Of a DNA stretch of 42,791 bases, positions 1 through 6,593 are shown piece after piece (positions within the stretch are counted from its first letter, which is position 1; every line of letters starts with the position of its first letter). The stretch spans positions 1 to 42,791 of the forward strand of contig CAMYYB010000018.1 in the NCBI GenBank assembly GCA_947303335.1, read 5' to 3'. A model generated the notes under the pieces. That model was not told where the DNA came from, made no database searches, and saw only the letters and a program-made list of their open reading frames with translations. Origin of the DNA: an uncultured Bacteroidales bacterium (GTDB lineage Bacteria > Bacteroidota > Bacteroidia > Bacteroidales > F082). Made by a program: the position numbers and the translations under genes.

Positions 1-2
1 CT

Positions 3-122
3 CTGCGCGACGACGGCCACATCTGGACTACCAGTCTGAACGTCGGTGTCAACTGTGCACAGAAGGAGATGAAGGTTCGTTTCTGGGAAAACGACGACGT
101 AGTCTATCACGTCAAGTTCTAG
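3..122 (+). CDS. 3' end of an unknown gene (left edge)
   Basis: An open frame enters from the left edge and stops with TAG at 120-122, giving the last 39 residues of a protein. The tail alternates polar and hydrophobic residues, as beta strands do, and ends in VYHVKF. A terminal Phe is typical of Bacteroidetes outer-membrane or secreted beta proteins. Too little is visible to name the family. Codon use (GAC, GTC, AAG) matches the neighbouring GC-richer genes. Confidence 0.55.
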   Translation: MRDDGHIWTTSLNVGVNCAQKEMKVRFWENDDVVYHVKF

Positions 123-170
123 ACCTTAGACTTTAAATTCACCTTATTGTTTAACTAAAACTCAGTAAAA

Positions 171-689
171 ATGAAAAAAATATTATTAACTATGGCTTTT
201 GTTTTGGGCGTGATTGCCGCTAACGCTCAAATGTGGATTGGTGGCGGTTTGGGAGCCCAAATCAAAAAGAATTACACTGAATTCTCAATCACCCCTGAAG
301 TTGGGTGTGTTCTCAGCAACCATTGGCATGTGGGTCTTGGAGCCAACTATAGTTTTTCTCAGGAAAAAGGGACTGATTTGTTAGGGAATGATGTTATCAC
401 CAATGTCAACAAACTTTTCCTTCAGCCTTATGTCCGTTACGTGCTTACCATTATCGATGCTAAGTTCGTTCTGTTTTTCGACCTTTGTGGTGATTTCGGA
501 TTGATTGATGCCTCAGGTTGGGCTGCAACGTTGCGTCCAGGTATTTCTTGGATGGCCACAAAACACTGGACCGCTGCTTTCAGCTTCTCAACTGTTCAAT
601 ATGACCATGGTTTGTATGGAAACGATAATGCTTTTAAATTGAACTTCGACCTGGCCGTTCCGCAAATCAGAATTTACTACACTTTCTAA
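171..689 (+). CDS. small outer-membrane beta-barrel protein
   Basis: The 172-residue product starts with a clear signal peptide (MKKILLTMAFVLGVIAANAQ) with a likely cut after AQ. The mature part reads as short amphipathic strands with many Tyr, Trp and Phe and ends in YYTF, the terminal aromatic used for outer-membrane insertion. Size and pattern suit an eight-stranded OmpA/OmpX-like or porin-family barrel. The next gene is a diverged paralogue: both mature proteins begin with W(I/Y)IGGGL. No enzyme motif is visible, so a structural or adhesion role is only a guess. A strong terminator follows. Confidence 0.75.
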   Translation: MKKILLTMAFVLGVIAANAQMWIGGGLGAQIKKNYTEFSITPEVGCVLSNHWHVGLGANYSFSQEKGTDLLGNDVITNVNKLFLQPYVRYVLTIIDAKFVLFFDLCGDFGLIDASGWAATLRPGISWMATKHWTAAFSFSTVQYDHGLYGNDNAFKLNFDLAVPQIRIYYTF

Positions 690-713
690 TACACAGTAAT
701 CAAAACGAGAAAA

Positions 714-739
714 GCCACCTTCGGGTGGCCTTTCTTTTC
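714..739 (+). terminator. intrinsic terminator
   Basis: GCCACC, loop TTCG, GGTGGC, then a T-rich run at 731-739. It lies between the two paralogous barrel genes and should end transcription of the first. The second gene's start at 755 is just downstream. Confidence 0.85.
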
Positions 740-754
740 AAAAAACAAACCAAC

Positions 755-1264
755 ATGAAAAAGATCCTCCTCGTGTTTGCTTTCGCCTTCATAGGCATTT
801 TCACAGCCCAAGCCCAATGGTACATCGGTGGCGGACTCAAGGCCAATTTCGGCAAGGATGTCAAGACCTTCACCCTCGCGCCAGACGCAGGTTATTGTTT
901 CGAAAACGCTCCGCTTTCCTTAGGTTGTGCGGTTGAATACGAAGGAACCATCCAAAGCGGCGAGGCATATTCCCATTTTCTTACGCTCTCACCGTACCTC
1001 CGTTATAACATCTGCGACATCGGCGAACGCTTTTCTTTCTTTACCGACCTCACCAGCGACATTGACGCATTGGAACTCGGTTGGTTTAAAATTGGACTAA
1101 GCCCAGGCGTCTCATTCGACCTTACGGATCATTGGTCAGCCGAGTTCAGTGCAGGATTTTTGGGATACGAATGGGAACGGGTTCCCGACGACAAACCAGT
1201 TCATAAATTCGTATTGAATTTTGAGACCGTCGCACCTTCATTTAAAATCTATTACAATTTCTGA
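755..1264 (+). CDS. small outer-membrane beta-barrel protein, paralogue
   Basis: A longer frame opens with GTG at 725, inside the preceding terminator hairpin. The ATG at 755 is therefore the better start. It gives 169 residues with signal peptide MKKILLVFAFAFIGIFTAQA and a mature start QWYIGGGL. The C-terminus is IYYNF, again an outer-membrane aromatic end. Strand pattern and length match the upstream gene, so this is a tandem duplication that has diverged. No promoter stands out in the 25 bases between the terminator T-run and the ATG, so some read-through is likely. Confidence 0.75.
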   Translation: MKKILLVFAFAFIGIFTAQAQWYIGGGLKANFGKDVKTFTLAPDAGYCFENAPLSLGCAVEYEGTIQSGEAYSHFLTLSPYLRYNICDIGERFSFFTDLTSDIDALELGWFKIGLSPGVSFDLTDHWSAEFSAGFLGYEWERVPDDKPVHKFVLNFETVAPSFKIYYNF

Positions 1265-1432
1265 TACACCGTCGCCACTCGGCTGACGTTGTAGATCTTC
1301 ATCGTGATGCGATCGCCCTTCTGGTCTGAGGGGAATCTCACGTTTGTATCGTTTACGTTTTTGTTACCTCCCGATGTGATGGCTGACGTCCGGTCCAGTA
1401 TTGCATTACGGCCATTGACAATAAGGAATGAA
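1252..1432 (-). pseudogene. possible C-terminal remnant of a secreted protein
   Basis: On the minus strand a frame without stops runs from about 1540 to TAA at 1252-1254. The part below 1432 reads like real protein, with segments such as NDTNVRFPSDQKGDRITMKI and YNVSRVATVYQKL. No usable start codon lies upstream, and an intrinsic terminator at 1431-1464 sits just before it. It is therefore probably the stranded tail of a deleted gene. It overlaps the stop of the barrel gene by a few bases. The family is not recognised. Confidence 0.35.
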
Positions 1433-1464
1433 AAAAAGGCATCTTTCGATGCCTTCGTTTTTTT
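1431..1464. terminator. bidirectional intrinsic terminator
   Basis: GGCATC, loop TTTC, GATGCC (1438-1453) is flanked by seven A at 1431-1437 and seven T at 1458-1464. It can therefore work in both directions. On the plus strand it would end transcripts of the barrel gene. On the minus strand it would end any transcript from the orphan promoter at 1572-1579. Confidence 0.8.
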
Positions 1465-1571
1465 GCCCCAGAATGCGTGCGGGAGGTTTACGCTCGTTGA
1501 GTGTGATGCTATGCGGGCGGGGACTTCGCACTACCCATATACATCGGCCACACACGACTTATTTCCAGCTG

Positions 1572-1579
1572 CAAAAGTA
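1572..1579 (-). promoter_or_regulatory. orphan Bacteroidetes-type promoter box
   Basis: Minus-strand TACTTTTG fits the TAnnTTTG -7 consensus. No gene follows to the left. The next element in that direction is the terminator at 1431-1464, about 110-140 bases away. Confidence 0.4.
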
Positions 1580-1727
1580 CGAACTATTTTTGAAACGTCA
1601 ACTGTTTTTGTCTGTTTTTTTTCAATCATCCCCATTCCCGGTTTCAAGAATAGAATTAGCGGGGCTGCGTTTGGGCGCGGCGGCTTCGGCTCGTTGAGCC
1701 CCCAAAATTTTACCCCCTTGCGATAAA

Positions 1728-1865
1728 ATGAAAAAGCTGACACGGATTGAGAAGTTCATGCAGTATTACAACACTGAACGGCACCATCAGGGCATTGACA
1801 ACGAAATCCCAGAGCGCAAATACGAAAACAACAAATTATTAATCCGTACCCATAAAGCTGCTTGA
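1728..1865 (+). pseudogene. transposase/integrase C-terminal remnant
   Basis: The 45-residue frame contains FMQYYNTERHHQGIDNEIP. This matches the end of DDE integrase-core transposases (rve/IS3-, IS481-like), where a YNxERPHQGL..xTP block closes the catalytic domain. Everything upstream of the block, including the DDE residues, is missing, so this is a relic and not an active element. It ends 55 bases before the first gene of the VirE/DUF3987 cassette and marks past mobile-element activity at this border. The exact IS family cannot be decided from so short a piece. Confidence 0.65.
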
Positions 1866-1883
1866 TGTTTCACATTAATTCAC

Positions 1884-1891
1884 TATATTTG
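1884..1891 (+). promoter_or_regulatory. promoter of the VirE/DUF3987 cassette
   Basis: TATATTTG followed by CAG matches the Bacteroidetes -7 box TAnnTTTG. It lies 30 bases before the ATG at 1921 and after the transposase tail, so the cassette has its own promoter. Confidence 0.65.
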
Positions 1892-1920
1892 CAGTCTCAA
1901 TTAATGGGTACATTATATTT

Positions 1921-2436
1921 ATGAATTACACGGAAATGGCGCGGGAGGCGCGGATTGAGCTCGAACACGAGCGCGAAAAACTGACTGACAAACTGGAACA
2001 GATTGACCTGTTTCTGCAAGTGATGGAACATTCGGATGAGCGGGACGCTGCCTACAAGAAACTGCAAGAAGAAAACGAGATGCTGCAACAACAGCTGAAT
2101 GAGGAGAGGAAGCAGAAGGCTGAACTGGAGATGAAGATGAACGAGATGAGCAAACTGTCAGCCGGCGTGGCCAAGAAGTCGTCGGAAGAGGATTTGCTCA
2201 AAGCCTTGCGCACCTACGTCAACCGCTCGAAGCGCAAGACCATCGACAAACGTGCCTTCGCCAAGACCGCCACGTTGGAAATCGCCAACGCCAACGGGCT
2301 CGACTTACCCGAAGACTTAAAAGCCGCTATTGAAAGCCTCGACGATGAACAGACTGACCCAAAGGTGGTGAACGTGAGCGGCAACTACAACGACATTCAC
2401 GACAACGGAGGCGTCAGCCTTAGCAACAAATTATGA
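1921..2436 (+). CDS. coiled-coil protein with C-terminal GNYxDIHDN motif
   Basis: 171 residues, not a named family. Residues about 8-85 are rich in Glu, Lys, Leu and Gln with heptad spacing, a strong coiled coil. Residues about 88-145 look helical and basic to acidic. The last 25 residues carry VNVSGNYNDIHDN. A very similar GNYVDVHDN block opens the next protein, which overlaps this stop by four bases (ATGA). The pair is therefore probably co-translated and may interact through this motif. It is the first gene of the cassette that ends with the DUF3987 protein and its partner. A DNA-element accessory role is inferred only from position. Confidence 0.7.
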   Translation: MNYTEMAREARIELEHEREKLTDKLEQIDLFLQVMEHSDERDAAYKKLQEENEMLQQQLNEERKQKAELEMKMNEMSKLSAGVAKKSSEEDLLKALRTYVNRSKRKTIDKRAFAKTATLEIANANGLDLPEDLKAAIESLDDEQTDPKVVNVSGNYNDIHDNGGVSLSNKL

Positions 2437-2861
2437 CTACTATGGCAGGAAACACAGTATACGTGCAGGGCAATTATGTTGATGTTCACGACAACGAGGT
2501 AGTGAACCTGAATATTGACAAGGCGACGGTGAAGATGGAGGACTCGGATCTCCCCACCCGCGAGGCGATGATACAGGCGGTGGAAGCCACAGAGAAGGAA
2601 GGCCTTTGGTGGAGCAGCCGCTCGTGGGCGGTGGTCTTTCGCGTGTATCAGATGAAAGGATACAAGGGCAGCATCAGCGAGTTTGTGCGCGAGGTGAAAG
2701 CATGGGGTCTGAAGACTGACCACGAGTGCAACTACGATGCGGTGCAGAAGCCCGTCGCCAGCGGCATCCTATCAGGGACACCTGAGCGGTGGAAGGCCAA
2801 CGGCGCCCAAGGCCAGACCGTGAAGCTCGCCGAAGCGCTATTAAGGGAATTGGAGAAATAA
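2433..2861 (+). CDS. small cassette protein with N-terminal GNYVDVHDN motif
   Basis: 142 residues. The N-terminus has VYVQGNYVDVHDN, matching the C-terminal block of the upstream protein. The remainder (about 40-142) is helical, with WWSSRSWAVVFRVYQMKGY and a basic and acidic C-terminal helix ending LLRELEK. It has no signal peptide or membrane segment, so it should be cytoplasmic. ATG at 2433 overlaps the previous stop; a second ATG at 2442 is also possible. Function unknown. Genes of this type precede BT4734-like VirE_N proteins in Bacteroidales, which is family knowledge and not proof of function. Confidence 0.7.
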   Translation: MTTMAGNTVYVQGNYVDVHDNEVVNLNIDKATVKMEDSDLPTREAMIQAVEATEKEGLWWSSRSWAVVFRVYQMKGYKGSISEFVREVKAWGLKTDHECNYDAVQKPVASGILSGTPERWKANGAQGQTVKLAEALLRELEK

Positions 2862-2971
2862 AGAATTCAGTATCCGCTCTCAACAGCGAAAGCCTTTGAA
2901 GGTTTACCAGAAGAAATAAATACTCTGAAAGTTCTGAAAATAGTTCTGATTGTTCTAAAAAGAATTCTAAG

Positions 2972-2998
2972 CCCCGACAAAAATTGCCGGGGTTTTTT
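2972..2998 (+). terminator. intrinsic terminator
   Basis: CCCCG.CAA pairs with TTG.CGGGG (2972-2992), followed by six T. It closes the two-gene unit 1921-2861. The next gene starts about 110 bases later, so it would need its own promoter or read-through. Confidence 0.8.
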
Positions 2999-3108
2999 GT
3001 TGTCCGTTCCTTTGCAGAAAATTTCAATTCACCCGAGTTGAAGTGAGGAGGATGTTCTCGAGTAAATGGCCAAAGAATCCGACCTTCTTCTCACAAAACT
3101 CAAACAAA

Positions 3109-3504
3109 ATGTCTAAGAACAAGAAAAACGCAAGTGCGCTGAGGAGCGCAACCACATTGGACGGCCAGATGACCCTCTACAAAAACGAAAACGGACTCAA
3201 CCTGATGGACTTCGCCTGCACCGAAAAGGTGCGTATCGAGGCCTTCACCGCCACCTGCAAGGTACAGGCGATGCGCGACGGCTACATCTACATCACCGAG
3301 AAGAAGAAGCGCAAATACAACAAGCCCATCTTCCGCGAAGACCACAGCTCGCTGTCGCTGGGCACCGACGGGAAGTACTACTTCTATTTTGCGATGTCTG
3401 CCGAGCTGGTGGACGAACTGCCCGACCGACTGGCACACGAGGCGCTGGTCATCGCCCAGAAGGTCGTCAACGAGATACTTTACACCAACGCTGAGGAGGT
3501 CTAA
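3109..3504 (+). CDS. conserved cassette protein upstream of the VirE/DUF3987 gene
   Basis: The frame can be extended to 3043, but the ATG at 3109 fits better: it follows an A-rich leader (CAAACAAA) usual for Bacteroidetes starts. The 131-residue product is basic at the N-terminus (MSKNKKN). It then has alternating strands (VRIEAFTATCKVQAMRDGYI, YYFYFAMSAEL) and a C-terminal helix. No signal peptide or catalytic motif is seen. Its stop lies three bases before the start of the VirE_N/DUF3987 gene, so the two are co-transcribed. It may assist that protein, but no function can be read from sequence alone. Confidence 0.7.
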   Translation: MSKNKKNASALRSATTLDGQMTLYKNENGLNLMDFACTEKVRIEAFTATCKVQAMRDGYIYITEKKKRKYNKPIFREDHSSLSLGTDGKYYFYFAMSAELVDELPDRLAHEALVIAQKVVNEILYTNAEEV

Positions 3505-3507
3505 ACG

Positions 3508-6027
3508 ATGTGTAACCACGTGCAAAAGAAGGGCGGCAAGAAGGTTTGCCGCCCCCTCACCAGCCGAGCGGACTATTTGCAGATCTGCAACTCGAACGCG
3601 AACCTCGACAACTGGAACAAGTACCGCGCAACGGGCGAGGAGAAGTACAAACACGCTCTTGAGCAGTTCGCCTACAACTGCCAAGTGCCCGAGGGCGAGC
3701 CGCTGAAAGGCAACACCACCGTGAGCCCCTTCTTCTTCTACGACATCGACTGCGCCGACAAAGAGGAATGCAGCCGCATCATGAGGGAGCTGGTGGAGCG
3801 CAAGGACGAGCTGCAGCTGGTGGAGGTATCCCAGTCGGCCAGCTATGGGGTTCACGCCGTGGGACGAAGGGTTCCGGGGACGACCATCCTTGAAAACCAA
3901 GTGCGCCTGAGTATCGCCACCCAGACGGAGATGGACACCAACAACAAGGAGAACAACCGCGTGGTGTTTCACGGGCCGATTGACCCGCAGACCACACCTT
4001 TATTGGACGATGCCCTCTTCACCGAAAGGCTGACAGACGAGGAAGCCGCCGAGGAATACAAACGTCTGAAGGAGCGCGAGAGGCGGGGAGAAGAGCAAGT
4101 GCCAGCGGGAGCGCATAAGGCCAACAAACACTACCGTCCTTGGGAAGAGGATGGCGCTGCAAGTCTGGATTGCTTCGTTCCTCGCAATGACGCAAAGCGG
4201 CAGCCAGATCCCCAACTGCAAACGGATAGCTCCCAACTGCAAACTGAAGACCCTCAACTGGAAAAGCCCACCAGCCGAACCATGTTCATCGCCAAGGGGG
4301 TGATGAAGGAGAAGAACCTGAAGAAAAGCGACTTTCTGAACGAGGGCGGCAGGCATACGACGGTGAAGATTTTCCTCGGTGGTGCCACGCAGCTGCTGAC
4401 CAAAGCAGAGGTGAACGGCATACTGTCTGAACTGATGCCAGAACATTGGAATGATGAGAACATCCAGCAACTGGTGGAGGACTTCTACAAAAACTACACG
4501 AACCCTTCCCAAAAGCTGTATAAGTATCAGGAGGAACTGTTCACGCAGAGCCAGCGGATATACGGTGATGGACTGGATTGCTTCGTTCCTCGCAATGACG
4601 CGAAGCGTGGCCAGGATGACACTGAAGATGCAGTTGACGACTTAGGTGAGGAGGAACTATCAACTGTCAACTGTCAACTCTCAATTAAAAAACTCCCGCA
4701 GGGCGTAAGGGAGTCCATCGAGGCCGTTGGGCCGAGTCTCTCGATGCCTGTGATAACGGCTATCTGTCCCTGCATCGGGGCTTTGGCAACAGGGGTACAG
4801 CTCGATGTCCACAAGCAGAAGAGAGGCCTGAACCTTATCGCCTATATCGCCGGCGACTTCGCCAGCGGCAAGGGTCAGATTGACCCTGTGGTGGATGCCT
4901 GGATGGGTGAGGTGAAGGCCTTGGACAAGATGTACCTCATGCAGGAAGACGAATGGAGGGCGAAGAAACGCGCCGCCAAGAACAAGAAAGACCAGCCGGA
5001 GGAACCCAAGCTGCCCATCCGCTGCCTCACCTTGAACAATACCGTTGCCAATCTCGCGGAGCGTTTGGCCAACACGGAGGGCAAGCACGCCTTTTCCTTC
5101 ACCCCCGAAGCCGACACGGTGGCGCAGAAATGGAGGTCTTCATTGAGCGACTTCTCCCTGATGCTGCGACAGAGCTACGACGGGACGAACTACGAGAGAG
5201 AGGCCAGAAGTGCGGATGCGGTCAATGTACACATTGAGAAACTGCTGTGGAACGTGACGATGTGCGGCACCCCTGATGCGCTCTACAGAGTCGTGAGCAA
5301 CTACACGGACGGTTTCCAGAGCCGTATCGCCCTGGCCCGTATGCCTGACAACACTTTCGCTCCTTTGGAGGATAATCCCTACGTGCTGACGGATATTCAG
5401 GCCAGCCGCATCCAGCAGATTGCCCACCTGCTGCCCTTGATGCAGGGTGAGGTGGAACTGCCCAAGCTGGAGGCCAAGGGACGCGAGTGGCTGGAGCGCA
5501 TCCGACTGGAGGCGCTGAAGGACGACGACAAGACCAAAGCCCAGCAGCGCAAGCGCATCTGCGTAATCACACAAAGGATGACCTGCTGCCTGATGCTCTG
5601 CAAGGTGTGCGAGACCCTCATCCAGAAACACGGTGCCAACGGAGCCGAAGCCCGACTGAAGCAGAACCCCAACCTGTGGAAGGAGATGCTGCTGAAGACG
5701 CAGACCCCTCAGATGCTGGAGCACTATGACCTCATCGCGGACGCATTGCTGGAGAACGCCCTCTACTTCTTCCGTGAGCGCATAGAGAACGCTTTTGCCA
5801 GCAAGGACTATACGGGTGGCGTGGGCAAGGAACGCATACGATACGGCAAGAACGATTCCATCTTTGAACGCCTCGACTTTCAGTTTACCCTTGAGCAAGC
5901 CATGCAGCAATCGGTGGCCATCAAGGGTGCCAGCGTGACGCGCAACAGCGTGAAGCAGATGCTGAAGAACTGGTGCAAGCAGGGACTGATTGTGCGTGTG
6001 GAAGCGATGAAATACAAAAAGATGTGA
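3508..6027 (+). CDS. VirE_N (BT4734-like) + DUF3987 primase/helicase-like protein
   Basis: 839 residues. The first ~200 residues resemble the VirE/BT4734-like N-terminal domain, a relative of primase-polymerases (FFFYDIDCAD, then VEVSQSASYGVHAVGRR). Residues about 395-839 resemble DUF3987, with a Walker A-like GDFASGKG near 449 and a winged-helix-like end. Proteins of this build sit in Bacteroidetes mobile elements and are thought to act in replication. The linker between the domains (about 205-395) is odd. It holds two nearly identical copies of DCFVPRNDAKR (near residues 222 and 358), a triple heptapeptide PQLQTDS-SQLQTED-PQLEKPT (235-255), and ELSTVNCQLS from a heptamer DNA array. All are in frame. 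They are repeats that were inserted into the gene and now read as protein. Confidence 0.8.
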   Translation: MCNHVQKKGGKKVCRPLTSRADYLQICNSNANLDNWNKYRATGEEKYKHALEQFAYNCQVPEGEPLKGNTTVSPFFFYDIDCADKEECSRIMRELVERKDELQLVEVSQSASYGVHAVGRRVPGTTILENQVRLSIATQTEMDTNNKENNRVVFHGPIDPQTTPLLDDALFTERLTDEEAAEEYKRLKERERRGEEQVPAGAHKANKHYRPWEEDGAASLDCFVPRNDAKRQPDPQLQTDSSQLQTEDPQLEKPTSRTMFIAKGVMKEKNLKKSDFLNEGGRHTTVKIFLGGATQLLTKAEVNGILSELMPEHWNDENIQQLVEDFYKNYTNPSQKLYKYQEELFTQSQRIYGDGLDCFVPRNDAKRGQDDTEDAVDDLGEEELSTVNCQLSIKKLPQGVRESIEAVGPSLSMPVITAICPCIGALATGVQLDVHKQKRGLNLIAYIAGDFASGKGQIDPVVDAWMGEVKALDKMYLMQEDEWRAKKRAAKNKKDQPEEPKLPIRCLTLNNTVANLAERLANTEGKHAFSFTPEADTVAQKWRSSLSDFSLMLRQSYDGTNYEREARSADAVNVHIEKLLWNVTMCGTPDALYRVVSNYTDGFQSRIALARMPDNTFAPLEDNPYVLTDIQASRIQQIAHLLPLMQGEVELPKLEAKGREWLERIRLEALKDDDKTKAQQRKRICVITQRMTCCLMLCKVCETLIQKHGANGAEARLKQNPNLWKEMLLKTQTPQMLEHYDLIADALLENALYFFRERIENAFASKDYTGGVGKERIRYGKNDSIFERLDFQFTLEQAMQQSVAIKGASVTRNSVKQMLKNWCKQGLIVRVEAMKYKKM
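4165..4199 (+). repeat. dispersed repeat copy 1 inside a coding sequence
   Basis: 35 bases matching 4573-4607 at 34 positions. They read as LDCFVPRNDAKR in the frame of the VirE/DUF3987 gene. The unit contains GGATTGCTTCG and CGCAATGACG, a composition known from intergenic dispersed repeats in several bacterial genomes. Confidence 0.8.
4210..4272 (+). repeat. 21-base tandem repeat, three units, in frame
   Basis: Three units of 21 bases (4210-4230, 4231-4251, 4252-4272) encode PQLQTDS, SQLQTED and PQLEKPT. The CAACTG(C/G)AAA core recurs at exact 21-base spacing. It lies in the interdomain linker of the VirE/DUF3987 protein. Confidence 0.75.
4573..4607 (+). repeat. dispersed repeat copy 2 inside a coding sequence
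   Basis: The second copy of the 35-base unit at 4165-4199 differs at one position (A to G). It reads in the same frame as LDCFVPRNDAKR, about 136 residues further on in the same linker. Confidence 0.8.
4660..4687 (+). repeat. TCAACTN heptamer array inside a coding sequence
   Basis: Four consecutive heptamers: TCAACTG, TCAACTG, TCAACTC, TCAATTA. The same heptamer family forms the intergenic arrays at 11622-11670 and 12251-12299. Here it is translated as part of ELSTVNCQLSIKK, just before the DUF3987 domain. Confidence 0.8.
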
Positions 6028-6072
6028 GTGTCGTGAGTGTCATTAAGGTCAAGTGTCAATAACGTTTGGAAT

Positions 6073-6498
6073 ATGCAAATCGAAATCCAAAACACCAAGG
6101 AATGCTTCGTGCAGCTCTGGCGCGAGCTGGAGCGCACGAGGCAGCTCTTCGGGATGCAGTACAAAAGGTTCTGCATCCGCCGCATCCTTAAGTCGTGGAT
6201 GCCTACCGAGGCCACCGACGACTTCATCTGGGAGGTGTGCGAGCTGGCTTCGCTCGCCTTCGACGAGCCCGTCTATGGCTACGACGAGCTGCCGCCGCCT
6301 TCACTTGAACCGCGCAAGAGCCGCGAGTTCCTCCGCGCCCTTGTGGCCTACAAGCTCGGCATCGGCGTGCGCCACGTGCGCCTAAAAGCCCTCGATGCCG
6401 CCTACCACACCGTGTTCCCTGAAAGCGTGCCCATCAATGTCAGGAAAAGAAAGCAAGCCGACGTGAAGAGAGGAAGGAAGAAGCGCAAGCCGCCATAA
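6073..6498 (+). CDS. small basic cassette protein
   Basis: 141 residues from ATG 6073; a GTG at 6037 would add 12 residues but is less likely. It starts 45 bases after the DUF3987 gene. The body is helical (CFVQLWRELERTRQLF, FLRALVAYKLGIGVRHVRLK) and the tail is very basic (VKRGRKKRKPP), suggesting nucleic-acid contact. No known family is recognised. It is the last gene of the cassette. The following 95 bases hold only a GC-rich hairpin before the convergent secreted-protein gene, so this is probably the cassette's right border. Confidence 0.65.
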   Translation: MQIEIQNTKECFVQLWRELERTRQLFGMQYKRFCIRRILKSWMPTEATDDFIWEVCELASLAFDEPVYGYDELPPPSLEPRKSREFLRALVAYKLGIGVRHVRLKALDAAYHTVFPESVPINVRKRKQADVKRGRKKRKPP

Positions 6499-6532
6499 TT
6501 TCGCTGCAAAGTACTATACAATTGAAAATACA

Positions 6533-6563
6533 GGGGCTGGCAGCGGCACAGCCGCCCATCCCC
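6533..6563 (+). other. GC-rich hairpin at the right edge of the cassette
   Basis: GGGG (6533-6536) pairs with CCCC (6560-6563) and inside it GCGGC (6543-6547) pairs with GCCGC (6551-6555). A direct repeat CCCCTGCTG follows (6560-6568 and 6571-6579). There is no T-run, so it is a weak terminator candidate. It could be the structured end of the mobile cassette. Confidence 0.4.
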
Positions 6564-6593
6564 TGCTGTTCCCCTGCTGATTCCTTTCTACTC

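Larger units (their letters stand above)
1265..1727. other. gene-poor degenerate stretch
   Basis: No convincing intact gene is present. The stretch holds the minus-strand coding remnant, a bidirectional terminator, an orphan minus-strand promoter at 1572-1579 and then GC-rich sequence up to the transposase tail. The open frames here have no family resemblance and no start context, so they look accidental. It reads as an insertion and deletion scar at the left border of the VirE/DUF3987 cassette. Confidence 0.5.

Noticed and set aside
1304-1726. 140-residue plus-strand open frame
   Set aside because: No family resemblance, no start context, low-complexity end, and it crosses a bidirectional terminator and an oppositely oriented coding remnant.
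4165-4607. Two 35-base repeats considered as CRISPR repeats or attachment sites
   Set aside because: Only two copies, about 410 bases apart, both read in frame inside one gene; no spacer pattern and no recombinase nearby.
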